The notes under the pieces are model-generated. The model did no database searches. It was not told the DNA's origin and saw nothing but the letters and a program-made list of their open reading frames with translations. Below, in pieces: positions 8,695 to 17,104 of a DNA stretch of 64,000 nt. A program made the translations under genes and the position numbers. This DNA comes from Paramicrobacterium chengjingii (GTDB taxonomy: Bacteria; Actinomycetota; Actinomycetes; Actinomycetales; Microbacteriaceae): positions 2,356,001 to 2,420,000 of the forward strand of contig NZ_CP061169.1 of the NCBI RefSeq assembly GCF_011751765.2, in the 5' to 3' direction. How positions within the stretch are numbered: position 1 is the stretch's first letter; each line of letters opens with the position of its first letter.

Positions 8695-8979
8695 CACCCC
8701 AGACCGCTGACACCACGACGGCCGTGAGGTCTGCGAACACGTGTGGAATGACCCGCTCTACTATTATGAACAGCCCATCAGCACTGACGGGCGACGCTCG
8801 ATCTCTAGACCTGCGGCACCGCTCCACCATCGCACGCTTCGCCCTGCAGTAACCAACCTGCGCATATCAGTTTGACCGTGTTAACGTCGAAAGACACGTC
8901 AGACCCCACTCCGCCAGATGCCAGCAGAAACGGTCCCGGACAAGCCCTACACTTCCCGGGACCGTTTCACTCTGCCCCC
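8695..8979 (+). ncRNA. IS right non-coding end; bridge-RNA candidate region
   Basis: The 8695-9021 gap (327 bases) holds no gene. It contains a perfect 12-bp inverted repeat, AAACGGTCCCGG (8928-8939) and CCGGGACCGTTT (8956-8967), with a 16-base loop. IS1111-type members of the family encode their guide RNA downstream of the transposase, and this is the longer of the two non-coding ends here. The stem could equally be a transcription terminator. A TTGACA hexamer (8980-8985) points outward from the right end, as in family members where element circularisation builds a promoter. Confidence 0.3.
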
Positions 8980-9021
8980 TTGACAAAAACACCTACATAT
9001 CAGTAGTAGCGTAGTCGAGCC

Positions 9022-9486
9022 ATGACACAACACTCGCGCCTCCGCCGTCTTATCGGGCTGAGCTCCCGATTTCTGACGATCGGAGCAATCTCGACCCTGA
9101 TCGAGATCGCAGCCTTCAACATTCTGCTCTATGGGCTACACGTCGACGGCGTCTGGGCGAAGATCTTTGCATCGCTCATTGCGCTCGTGAACGCATACTT
9201 CGGCAACCGCGAGTGGACGTTCAAGAACCGTGGCAAGCACAGCCGCTCGCTCGAGGTTGTGCTCTTTATTGTCGTCAACGGCATCTGCACCCTGCTCGGT
9301 GCGGGCATCGTCGGGCTCGGCCTGTGGGCTTTCCCCGATTCCGGACCAATCGTCGTCAACATCATCAACCTGTTGAGCATCGGTGTCGTCGTTGCGCTGC
9401 GTTTTCTGCTCTACCACTTTGTGGTCTTCCGCGGAGTTCGCCCCAGCCGTGCGTCCGAGATCGACCTTGGCGCTGGCGACAGCTAA
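9022..9486 (+). CDS. GtrA-family membrane protein
   Basis: The 154-residue protein has four predicted membrane spans (about 12-36, 44-62, 78-102, 110-134) and the family signature F(L)TIGAISTLIEIAAFNILL at the start, with a conserved NAYFGNREWTF segment between spans 2 and 3. GtrA/DPMS-like proteins help move polyprenyl-phosphate-linked sugars across the cytoplasmic membrane or associate with the GT2 synthase. The natural partners, GT2 and GT-C, lie divergently across the IS element. No good ribosome-binding site precedes the ATG. It ends in a four-base convergent overlap with ugd. The outward TTGACA of the IS lies 37 bases before its start and may have altered its expression. Confidence 0.85.
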   Translation: MTQHSRLRRLIGLSSRFLTIGAISTLIEIAAFNILLYGLHVDGVWAKIFASLIALVNAYFGNREWTFKNRGKHSRSLEVVLFIVVNGICTLLGAGIVGLGLWAFPDSGPIVVNIINLLSIGVVVALRFLLYHFVVFRGVRPSRASEIDLGAGDS

Positions 9487-10805
9487 GACGTCGCGCGACC
9501 GTTCCTCACCTGGCGTCCGAGACCGGCATACTCCCACCCGGCATCAGCCCACGCGTCGGCGTCAAGACAGTTGCGGGCATCGATGACGATCGGCGTGCGC
9601 ACGACGCGATGCACCTCGGCCGGGTCCAACTCCTTGTACTCCGGCCATTCGGTCACCACGACGACTGCATCGGCATCCGCGAGTGCCTCCTCGGTTGTGC
9701 CGTAGACGAGCTGTGGATGCAGCCTGCGCGAGTTCTGCATCGCTTGCGGGTCCGTGGCTACAACGTTGGCTCCGAGGCCGTTCAGCCGCACGGCGACGTC
9801 GAGCGCGGGTGAGTCCCTCACATCGTCGCTGTTGGGTTTGAATGCGAGGCCAAGTACGGCGACCTTCTTCTGAAAGACGCTGCCTCCGAGTTCCTCGGTG
9901 ACCAGTTCGACGACGCGTTCGCGTCGACGTAGGTTGATGGCGTCAACCTCCTTCAAGAAGGCGACCGACTCCCCCCGTCCGAGCTCCTCGGCTCGAGCGG
10001 TGAATGCTCGGATGTCTTTTGGCAAGCACCCTCCGCCGAACCCGACGCCGGCGTTCAAGAACTTTCGGCCAATGCGCTTGTCGTGCCCGATCGCATCCGC
10101 CAGCTTCGTGACGTCTGCTCCCGTGACTTCCGCGATCTCGGCCATCGCGTTGATGAACGAAATCTTCGTGGCGAGAAACGCGTTCGCGGCCACCTTCACG
10201 AGCTCCGCAGTGGCAAAGTCGCTGACAATAACCGGGCTGCCCGCCTCGATCGCTGTCGCATACACCTCGTTGAGAGTCTCCACCGCGTACTCGTCGCCAT
10301 CGGCAACGCCATACACCAGACGATCCGGTTCGATCGTGTCCTTCACAGCGAACCCCTCGCGCAAGAACTCCGGGTTCCACACGAGGTGTGCGCCGCGTTC
10401 CTGCACGTTGCCAACGTGACGCTGCGCTGTCCCGACGGGGACAGTGGACTTGCCGACAACGATGTCTCCCTCGGCGAGGTATGGCATCAAGTCGGCGAAT
10501 GCCTGATCCACATACGTCAGATCTGCGCTCGAGCTTCCCAGACGCTGCGGGGTTCCGACAGCGATGAAATGAACCGTCGCGCCGTTCACGTCAGACATGT
10601 CAGCGCTGAACCGAAGGCGACCGCTTTCAAGCCCGGCACGAAGCAGCTCTGGAAGCTCCGGCTCATATATCGGCGAGCGGCCGTTAGACAGAGACTCGAC
10701 TTTTGCTGCGTCGATGTCGACGCCGACGACGTCGTGCCCCACAGAGGCCAGCGATGCCGCGTGAACCGCGCCCAGGTACCCACAACCGATGACTGAAATC
10801 TTCAT
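9483..10805 (-). CDS. ugd: UDP-glucose 6-dehydrogenase
   Basis: This NAD-dependent enzyme oxidises UDP-glucose to UDP-glucuronate in two steps, giving acidic sugar for the capsule. The 440-residue protein has the N-terminal Rossmann motif GCGYLG (7-12), the NPEFLREG segment (144-151), the FGGGCLPKD active site with nucleophilic Cys260, and a C-terminal UDP-binding domain with GLAFKPNSDDVRDSPA. The ATG follows GAGGG. It lies 48 bases downstream of the HprK-PqqD gene on the same strand and may be co-transcribed with it. A second, different nucleotide-sugar dehydrogenase is at 28416-29675. Confidence 0.93.
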   Translation of the reverse strand: MKISVIGCGYLGAVHAASLASVGHDVVGVDIDAAKVESLSNGRSPIYEPELPELLRAGLESGRLRFSADMSDVNGATVHFIAVGTPQRLGSSSADLTYVDQAFADLMPYLAEGDIVVGKSTVPVGTAQRHVGNVQERGAHLVWNPEFLREGFAVKDTIEPDRLVYGVADGDEYAVETLNEVYATAIEAGSPVIVSDFATAELVKVAANAFLATKISFINAMAEIAEVTGADVTKLADAIGHDKRIGRKFLNAGVGFGGGCLPKDIRAFTARAEELGRGESVAFLKEVDAINLRRRERVVELVTEELGGSVFQKKVAVLGLAFKPNSDDVRDSPALDVAVRLNGLGANVVATDPQAMQNSRRLHPQLVYGTTEEALADADAVVVVTEWPEYKELDPAEVHRVVRTPIVIDARNCLDADAWADAGWEYAGLGRQVRNGRATS

Positions 10806-10853
10806 GATGCCCTCAGCGTAACCGCACGTTACTGCGGAGTTCCCGGGGAGTTC

Positions 10854-12002
10854 TCACCAGGGCGACTCGATCTGCACGGGCTTAGTGCTGTTAAAAGAGA
10901 TCAGGCCTTCGGCCATCAGCGTGTCGACAGCCTGCTGCGTGACATCCCGGGCGTCCATGCCCTCTGGAGCACCGAATTCCTCGACGAGCGCGCGCTCAAT
11001 TACCTCAAGTCTCGCTCCGTTAGCAATGACTTCCCAGATCACCGGTGACAAGCCTGAAAGCACGCGGACCGTACCGTCACTCATCGTGACGATGCTTCCT
11101 GCCGTGTTCACGGCGACAACGCCGTCTCGACGTGTGTAAGTGTCATCGGCACGGTGTTCGGTGACTGTAGACGACACATCAGACCAGTCAGTGTCCGGAT
11201 GCTGCTCCGCGATGATCTGGTCCAGTACTGATGCCACGGAGTCTGCCTCGCTGTATCGCAGCGTCCGCACTCCCCCAGTCTTGTGCACGACGTCTGCAAG
11301 CATGCACGCCGAGTCTGGTAGGTCTCCGAAGTAGCTGATTTGTCCGGAGAGGTCTTCAATCGCTTCTGGCAAAGCCACGTTCCCCAGTTCAGGAGAATCT
11401 CCATGGTTTGCGTCACGTTCGAAAAGCACGATCGCGGCAAGCGTCAGCGGTGTGCGCGGGAGGGCGAGCAAGTTGAGCTCGTCTGGCGAGACTTGCGTTT
11501 TGCGCCATTTTTTCTCTGGATCCTCGATGACCGAGAGCGGTTTACGGTACGGGAATACTCGCAAATCCCGATCAATAAGAACCGTCTCGTCCGAGACGTA
11601 CCCGAACTGTTTCCCCAGGTGAGATGCAAGCGTCGTCTTCCCTCCGCCCGAAGGAGCGACAAAGGCAACAACGCGACCGTCCGGCAGAGCCACTCCCGCC
11701 GCATGCAACATCAGGTGCTTCCCACGGGCAAGCTCAATGCCGCGAAGCGTCACTTTTGTCGAGACCGTTGCAGCGAGCGCGTCATAGTCCGCGCCATAAG
11801 CGTCGTAGTCCTTCGACTTCGCTACGTTTGTACCAACAGCTAACGTTGAGTCCGGACGTCGTCGCGACACCGTCGCGCCCGACCAAGCACGGCGAAGTCG
11901 ATCGTAATGTTCGTCAGGTTCATCAGTCAGAAACGAGAGTCGAATGGTTGACCCAAGAACGTCAACGTCAAGTCTGCGTTGCTTGGTAAACAGCCTTGCC
12001 AC
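10854..12002 (-). CDS. HPr-kinase-like protein with C-terminal PqqD-like domain
   Basis: The product (382 residues from a GTG seven bases after AAGGGG; a TTG one codon earlier is possible) has two parts. The first ~290 residues resemble HPr kinase/phosphorylase: a strand with HAAGVALPDGRVVAFVAPSG, Walker A APSGGGKT (about 116-123), and SDETVLID, a likely acidic motif. The last ~85 residues (DGVVAVNTAGSIVTMSDGTV then LSGLSPVIWEVIANGARLEV and the AVDTLMAEGLI end) have the PqqD winged-helix pattern. PqqD-like domains bind peptide substrates; HprK-like kinases occur as tailoring enzymes of lasso peptides and in HprK-related/PqqD gene sets of unknown role. There is no HPr gene nearby, so a peptide or protein substrate is more likely than carbon control. 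It is divergent from the MauE-thioredoxin gene, with under 40 bases between them. Confidence 0.75.
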   Translation of the reverse strand: MARLFTKQRRLDVDVLGSTIRLSFLTDEPDEHYDRLRRAWSGATVSRRRPDSTLAVGTNVAKSKDYDAYGADYDALAATVSTKVTLRGIELARGKHLMLHAAGVALPDGRVVAFVAPSGGGKTTLASHLGKQFGYVSDETVLIDRDLRVFPYRKPLSVIEDPEKKWRKTQVSPDELNLLALPRTPLTLAAIVLFERDANHGDSPELGNVALPEAIEDLSGQISYFGDLPDSACMLADVVHKTGGVRTLRYSEADSVASVLDQIIAEQHPDTDWSDVSSTVTEHRADDTYTRRDGVVAVNTAGSIVTMSDGTVRVLSGLSPVIWEVIANGARLEVIERALVEEFGAPEGMDARDVTQQAVDTLMAEGLISFNSTKPVQIESPW

Positions 12003-12040
12003 CAATGGGCCCCTTCCCGCCGTAGTCGTAAGGCAATCCT

Positions 12041-13009
12041 ATGAGTGAAGTACTCGTTCTCGTCCCACTAGCGTTGGCAGTCGTTCTTGTCGCGAGTGGA
12101 GTTCTCAAGTTGCGCGACTCGCGCGCGACGCGTGCCTCACTCGATGACCTACCTATCCCACGCTTCCTTCGGACCGATATCTTCGCCACGGCGTTTCCGG
12201 TTTGTGAGATTCTCCTCGGTGCTGCGGTTTTGGTTGCGCCGGCCCCACTGTTCTTGCCTGTGATATGGGTTACGGCCCTGCTCTTCGACGTCTATCTCTG
12301 CATCGTGATCATTGCCGCACGTCGACCAGAACCGGTCATGTGCAACTGTTTCGGCTCCCTGTCACGTTCACCGATCGGCGCCGCAACAATCGTCAGAAAC
12401 GTTGCACTGACCCTCCTAGCGTTGTTCGCCTCGGTGGGTCTCACCGGAACGACCGGGGTCCTTGTACGGTTCCCACAGCTGTCCGCATCTTCGCAAGAGT
12501 GGCTCGTCGCCGCGCTAGTCCTCTCGGCCCTTGGAATAGCCGTCGCGATCCTTGTATCGCTGAGCGATCCGACTACGGCCCAATCGCCCTTTGGCCCGGC
12601 CACTGAGCACAAACTCGGGAGCACGTGGCCCATTCCAGACGTCGAGGTCGTCGATTGGAACGGAGACGTCAAGCGACTAGCCTCTCTCGCCGAGGAATCC
12701 CCCGTGCTCCTGATTCTCGTGAAGTCAGGCTGCACTGCATGCAAGTTGGTGACCGACAAAGTACCTGAATGGATCGAAATCCTAGGACATCGAGCCACAG
12801 TGATACTTGCCACCTCAACTCCGAGGTCGCAGTTCCTCAACGACTATCCAGACTTTGAGACTCGTACCGTTTGGGGATATCGGGCGCTCGTCTCGACTTC
12901 GGGAATTCGCGGAGTTCCTTCAGCAATCCTAATTGCCGACCACGTTGCCGGTCCTGCATACGGTGTCCACGAAATCGACCTTCTCGCAAGACAGGCGGCA
13001 CCTGCATAG
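12041..13009 (+). CDS. MauE-like membrane protein fused to thioredoxin-like domain
   Basis: The 322-residue protein begins with four or five membrane segments of the MauE/DoxX type (residues ~1-175), including a CNC pair (101-103) at a membrane edge. After a linker comes a TlpA/thioredoxin-like domain (~190-322) with the redox motif SGCTACK (Cys231, Cys234) and a GIRGVPSAILI segment bearing the cis-proline of the fold. MauE-type proteins pass reducing or oxidising equivalents to periplasmic/extracytoplasmic thiols. I infer a disulfide-handling role; the neighbouring exported protein (13066-13581) has exactly two cysteines in its mature part. It converges on that gene across a hairpin. Confidence 0.75.
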   Translation: MSEVLVLVPLALAVVLVASGVLKLRDSRATRASLDDLPIPRFLRTDIFATAFPVCEILLGAAVLVAPAPLFLPVIWVTALLFDVYLCIVIIAARRPEPVMCNCFGSLSRSPIGAATIVRNVALTLLALFASVGLTGTTGVLVRFPQLSASSQEWLVAALVLSALGIAVAILVSLSDPTTAQSPFGPATEHKLGSTWPIPDVEVVDWNGDVKRLASLAEESPVLLILVKSGCTACKLVTDKVPEWIEILGHRATVILATSTPRSQFLNDYPDFETRTVWGYRALVSTSGIRGVPSAILIADHVAGPAYGVHEIDLLARQAAPA

Positions 13010-13014
13010 TATGC

Positions 13015-13051
13015 AATTGGGGCGACCCGCGAACTGCGTGTCACCCCAATT
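13015..13051. terminator. Bidirectional terminator hairpin
   Basis: AATTGGGGCGAC (13015-13026) pairs with GTCACCCCAATT (13040-13051) over 12 positions with one mismatch; the loop has 13 bases. The A/T-rich feet give short T runs on either strand. It sits between the convergent MauE-thioredoxin and Tat-protein genes, where a shared terminator is expected. Confidence 0.7.
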
Positions 13052-13065
13052 ACAACCGCGATAGG

Positions 13066-13581
13066 TTAACTAGCGTTGCAAATAATTGCGGTCTGCGACA
13101 GCGTACCTTGAGGCTTGGTGCCGGTGCCTGCTGTGTACCCGGCAGGCAATGTCAAGGTGGCAGTTGTATCCGTGAGAAGGCCAATGCTAAGCAACCATTG
13201 AACGTTCATCTGACCGTTCGCAGGGATCGCCTCAGTGAGCGTAATGGCGACAGTGTCCTCGCTCAGTAGATCTACGTTCGCAAGCCCTTGCCCGGAGAGC
13301 GAAACAACGTTGACATTTGCGATCGTCGCGTCGGTGACAATTGTGATCTGCGTGCCGGCAGGAATCTCTGTATCACCAGCGGCGACCGTGAAGCCTGCAC
13401 CCAAAGTACCGAGAAGCCCACAGGTTCCGGCAACCTGGAAGCCATTGACGACTGTGTCCTCGCTTGCTGCGGCGGCAGGTGTCGCTGCAGCAACTGCAAT
13501 TACCGGCACGGACCAAGCGGCGCCCTTGACCATAGTGCGACGCGAAAGTCCGCGATTGGTTCCCTCATTGATTTCAGTCAT
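13066..13581 (-). CDS. Small Tat-exported protein with two cysteines
   Basis: The 171-residue protein has a twin-arginine signal, SRRTMVKGAAWS (13-24), followed by a hydrophobic alanine/valine core ending in TPAAAAS. The ATG follows AGAAGGGA. The mature ~130 residues are rich in Thr, Ala and Gly, resemble a beta-rich surface domain, and contain only two cysteines, one near the start (AGTCGLLG) and one four residues from the end (IICNAS). I recognise no domain. A larger protein with a near-identical signal and the same two-cysteine layout is encoded at 59962-61011. Its neighbours (HprK-PqqD, MauE-thioredoxin, signal peptidase) make it a candidate substrate for modification or disulfide formation; that is inference. 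Confidence 0.75.
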   Translation of the reverse strand: MTEINEGTNRGLSRRTMVKGAAWSVPVIAVAAATPAAAASEDTVVNGFQVAGTCGLLGTLGAGFTVAAGDTEIPAGTQITIVTDATIANVNVVSLSGQGLANVDLLSEDTVAITLTEAIPANGQMNVQWLLSIGLLTDTTATLTLPAGYTAGTGTKPQGTLSQTAIICNAS

Positions 13582-13732
13582 GTCGTCCCTTCTGACGTGC
13601 TGTATTAAGACCGATACTGACGGTAGTAAGCGGGAGACCTCGGTGACAGCGAAAGTTCAGACTTCTGCGCATAACGTCCAACCCCAAACGTTTTTAGTCC
13701 ACAAGCGCCCCCCGTGCGAGGCACGATTGCAG

Positions 13733-14620
13733 CTAGCGATACTCGGACGGGCTTCGCTTGCCCAATTGTTTGAATGCACGCCGCATGTTGACGCCCGATC
13801 TGAACCCGGCGCGCTGAGCAACGTCTTCGAGACTGAGGATGTTGTAACGGTGCGAGCCTAGTAGCGCTTCAGCCGCTTCGACTCGATGCGCTCGAATCAC
13901 GTCGCTGACAGTCTTGCCGTGACTGGTGAAGGCCGCTTGAAGCCGTCGAAGGGACACTTGGGATTCGACGGCGACGATGCGCGAGGAAAGCATCGGATCG
14001 GAATAGCTTTGAGCAATGATGGCTCGTGCTCGGTCACGAATTGACCCGTCTCCGATTGATTCGCCGTCAAAGCCGGCCTGTGTGTCGAGCAGCACTCCGC
14101 CAATCATCTCTGCGAGAAGCTGACCAATCGCGTACGTCTCAACCGCAGTGCCCGATCGCATCCCGCCTGAAGTGACTTCTCGCGCGAAAGAATGACTAGC
14201 TCGCGCCAGTATTTTTTGCGCATCAACGGTGACAGGTTTATGCGGCTTCTCGGGGAGCATTCCATCGAGCAATGACAGGGGAAAACGCACCAGCAAAAAT
14301 GTAGCTTCGGCCGGGACTGAGATGCGAAACTCCTGGCCGAAAGGCATGATGAGACAGCCGCGAGGGCCAACCGGGATTCGTGACTCATCGTGAACAATCG
14401 CGTGACCACCCTCGAGGAAGAAGCACCCAAGATCTTCAGCCCCGATATGAGCTGGGCCCTCAACATCGAAGAGGCGCGCGTTCACGCGCATGACGCTCAC
14501 ATCGCCAAACTCCCATCGAAGCGATCTCCAAGAGAATGCCTTTGGAACGGGAGAGCTAACTCCATAAACTGACAGCTCGTCTAAGCCAGTGGCACCTAGG
14601 TACGTGCTCTCGATCGCCAT
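13733..14620 (-). CDS. AraC-family transcriptional regulator
   Basis: The 295-residue protein has an N-terminal region like the AraC-binding-like (AraC_binding_2) domain, with HAIVHDESRIPVGPRGCLIM in the cupin part, and a C-terminal pair of helix-turn-helix motifs from about residue 195 (MLSSRIVAVESQVSLRRLQA and LSLEDVAQRAGFRSGVNMRR). The ATG has GGAGG eleven bases upstream. It is on the same strand as the Tat-exported protein gene, 151 bases upstream of it, and flanked by signal peptidase; I infer local control, but the inducer is unknown. The 197 bases between this gene and the signal peptidase gene show no clear feature. Confidence 0.88.
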   Translation of the reverse strand: MAIESTYLGATGLDELSVYGVSSPVPKAFSWRSLRWEFGDVSVMRVNARLFDVEGPAHIGAEDLGCFFLEGGHAIVHDESRIPVGPRGCLIMPFGQEFRISVPAEATFLLVRFPLSLLDGMLPEKPHKPVTVDAQKILARASHSFAREVTSGGMRSGTAVETYAIGQLLAEMIGGVLLDTQAGFDGESIGDGSIRDRARAIIAQSYSDPMLSSRIVAVESQVSLRRLQAAFTSHGKTVSDVIRAHRVEAAEALLGSHRYNILSLEDVAQRAGFRSGVNMRRAFKQLGKRSPSEYR

Positions 14621-14817
14621 CTCTGGGGCTACCTCCGCAGTTACTCTGACTCACTCGGTGATCGCTTCACCGTAGACCCCCGGTAATACACTAGCGAACG
14701 CTCAAGCCAGCCAATCTGTATGTTCAACCACGATCTTGGACGCGTCGCTGTGATTCAGCGTGATCGCCAGATTCCTCCACGAACAGCAGAGATAAACACC
14801 CACAAGCAACGAGAACG

Positions 14818-15540
14818 CTAGCCAGCCGGAGCACCAAGATTTCCTATCGGCCACACCACTGTGAAGAGCTTTCCAACAATGTCTGAGCGCTGAACTGTTC
14901 GCACACAGTTATCGGACGCGGAAGAACCTCGACACTCAATCAGCGAATCCGATGAGTTCGCTCGGCTATCTCCTAGCACGACGTACTGTTCTGCGGGCAC
15001 CGTGAACTCGTCAACACATCGCCGTGACATAGGCTCCGTCGAACAGTCGACTTGCCCTGGAACAAACAAGAAGTCGTTCACGACATACGGTTCTTCAAGG
15101 GGCTCACCATCGACAAGCATCTGTCCAGTATCACCACAGCAAGCAATGGTCTGGCCTGGGCCGGCGACCACCCGTTTGACGAGCGTGTGATCAAGCGATG
15201 GCCCAACCCCAATGAGCCCACCGAGCCATTTCACCGCGTACTCGATTGGATTCGTCGGGCGTTCACGAGATTCGTCCCATGTAGCTGAGGCGTCGAACAC
15301 GACGACGTCTCCGACCGTTGGTTCCGACCCTATATACGCAAGACGACTCACAAGGACTTTGTCACCTATCTCCAATGTATTCTCCATTGAGCCCGACGGA
15401 ACAGAATAGAGCTTGACGACAAATAGCTGCATCACTGCCAGGACGAAGAATGCGGCCAACAGGTTAAACCAGAACGACCCGACAATTCGTCTAAACAACC
15501 CGACAGACTTTTCATTCTCGTTGGCGCACAGGGAACCCAT
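14818..15540 (-). CDS. Signal peptidase I (S26 family)
   Basis: The 240-residue membrane-anchored serine protease cleaves exported preproteins. It has one N-terminal membrane span (~21-43), the box with the catalytic serine VPSGSMENTL (Ser51), the catalytic lysine in LVKRVVAG (Lys122), and the GDSRANSSDS box (190-199). A CCGDTG insert and several extra cysteines (135-136, 166, 175) in the outer domain are unusual. Its place inside the capsule/modification locus rather than beside rplS suggests a specialised, not the housekeeping, peptidase. It is divergent from the Wzz/BY-kinase gene. Confidence 0.9.
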   Translation of the reverse strand: MGSLCANENEKSVGLFRRIVGSFWFNLLAAFFVLAVMQLFVVKLYSVPSGSMENTLEIGDKVLVSRLAYIGSEPTVGDVVVFDASATWDESRERPTNPIEYAVKWLGGLIGVGPSLDHTLVKRVVAGPGQTIACCGDTGQMLVDGEPLEEPYVVNDFLFVPGQVDCSTEPMSRRCVDEFTVPAEQYVVLGDSRANSSDSLIECRGSSASDNCVRTVQRSDIVGKLFTVVWPIGNLGAPAG

Positions 15541-15648
15541 GTCCCTAACGTTAGCGCCAGCGTTAATTCCCCATCGTCTTGTTCAGCAAACAATCGCGAC
15601 CACGTTTCGTTAACATAGACTCATTGCGCTAGAGCCAAAAGGGGCCAG

Positions 15649-17103
15649 ATGGAGCTTTCACATTTAATCCGCATTCTGCGTACACACTGGATTGCGATCC
15701 TGATTGGGGTAGCACTCGGCGGGTTACTTGCCTATGGGTGGACCTTGACACAGCACAAAGTGTTTGAAGCTGATGCGACGGGGACTGTCTCCTCAAGCAA
15801 ACCAAGTGATGACGCTAGTACGGCACTGCTCTATGAGAATCTCGCCAAATCAAAGGTGAAGTCGTACATGCAATGGGCGACCACACGCACAGTGGCGGAG
15901 TCTGCCATCAGTTCTCTCGGTCTTGCCAATTCGCCCGAGCAGCTCGTCTCGAGAATTAGCGTGGAGAATCCCGTAGACACCCCCGTTATTAAGGTCACCG
16001 CAGAGGGCCCCACACCAGAAGCAGCCCGCGACCTAGCAACCGCGTGGCTCGATGGCCTCGCTGCTGAAGGTAAAGAGCAGTCTGGAGGTTCCGAAGACGC
16101 AATGACCCTCCGCGTTACAGAGTCTGCGGCTTTACCTGCCGCTCCGTCTTCGCCGAATGTCAAGTTATCACTTCTCCTTGGCCTGCTCGGCGGCCTCGTT
16201 GCTGGTCTGGCATATGCCACGTTGCGAGACATGCTTGATCGTCGCGTTCGGAATGTAGAGCAAATAGAGCGCGAGTTCGCAATTCCAGCAATCGGGACCG
16301 TCCCTGTTGACAAATCGTTCGATGAGAATGAACGAATCGGTCAAGCAGACGAGAGAAATAGCTACAACTCGCGAGCAACGTTCAGCGCTGTCGCAGAATC
16401 GATGCGCGAACTCAGAACGAACCTTCAATTCATAAACGTCGATAAACCGCCAAAAGTGGTCGTCGTATCAAGCCCGCTCCCCGGAGACGGCAAATCTACG
16501 ATTAGCGTAAATCTCGCACTAACGATTGCAGCTTCAGGGCAACGGGTCGTACTTGTCGATGCCGATCTTCGTCGACCGACAGTCGCCAAGACTTTTAACC
16601 TCATCGAGGGAATTGGCCTTACCGACGTATTAGCGGGCAACGCCGAATTGAGCGATGTCCTGCAGCCGTGGGGAGAATCTGGCAACTTCTTTATTCTTGG
16701 AGCCGGAAAACATCCGCCGAACCCGAGCGAGTTACTTGGGTCCGCTGCTATGAAAAGCGTCCTCGATGAACTCTCTCGTCATGCCTTCGTGCTTGTCGAT
16801 GCGCCACCACTGATTCCCGTCACGGACGCTGCGGTCCTTGCAAAACAGACAGATGGCGTCGTTGTCGTTGCGAGCAGTGGCAAGACAACGACTGATGCGC
16901 TTGGCAAGGCTCTTCAGAATCTGGATCGCGTTAACGCCAAGCCCATGGGAATAGTCCTCAATCGAGTCCCCCGCACTGGGCCAAATTCCAGCTACTACGG
17001 ATACAAGTATTCTGGTTATTATGGAACCAACGATCCTGTCGCTCCGACCACCAGTGTTGACGGCCAATCGCGCACACGACGCAAAGCACGCGTGAGGAGC
17101 TAA
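15649..17103 (+). CDS. Wzz-type chain-length regulator fused to BY-kinase
   Basis: The 484-residue protein has a Wzz domain with membrane spans at about 13-31 and 173-192, then a cytoplasmic bacterial tyrosine kinase domain. Its Walker A is SSPLPGDGKST (274-284), Walker A' is VLVDADLRRP (301-310), and Walker B is FVLVDAPPL. A tyrosine cluster, SSYYGYKYSGYYG, near the C-terminus is the usual autophosphorylation site. It controls polysaccharide chain length and export together with the polymerase. AAAGGGG precedes the ATG. The cognate phosphatase gene begins two bases after its stop. Confidence 0.93.
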   Translation: MELSHLIRILRTHWIAILIGVALGGLLAYGWTLTQHKVFEADATGTVSSSKPSDDASTALLYENLAKSKVKSYMQWATTRTVAESAISSLGLANSPEQLVSRISVENPVDTPVIKVTAEGPTPEAARDLATAWLDGLAAEGKEQSGGSEDAMTLRVTESAALPAAPSSPNVKLSLLLGLLGGLVAGLAYATLRDMLDRRVRNVEQIEREFAIPAIGTVPVDKSFDENERIGQADERNSYNSRATFSAVAESMRELRTNLQFINVDKPPKVVVVSSPLPGDGKSTISVNLALTIAASGQRVVLVDADLRRPTVAKTFNLIEGIGLTDVLAGNAELSDVLQPWGESGNFFILGAGKHPPNPSELLGSAAMKSVLDELSRHAFVLVDAPPLIPVTDAAVLAKQTDGVVVVASSGKTTTDALGKALQNLDRVNAKPMGIVLNRVPRTGPNSSYYGYKYSGYYGTNDPVAPTTSVDGQSRTRRKARVRS

Positions 17104-17104
17104 G

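Larger units (their letters stand above)
7480..8986 (+). mobile_element. IS110-family insertion sequence (boundaries approximate)
   Basis: A DEDD transposase gene lies in about 1.5 kb that separates the divergent GT2 and gtrA genes. The octamer CTTGACAA occurs at 7480-7487 and again at 8979-8986, 1499 bases apart, a spacing normal for this family; I use the two copies as provisional limits. IS110 elements have no long terminal inverted repeats and make little or no target duplication, so the exact ends cannot be fixed from one copy. About 120 non-coding bases precede the transposase and about 285 follow it. Confidence 0.6.
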
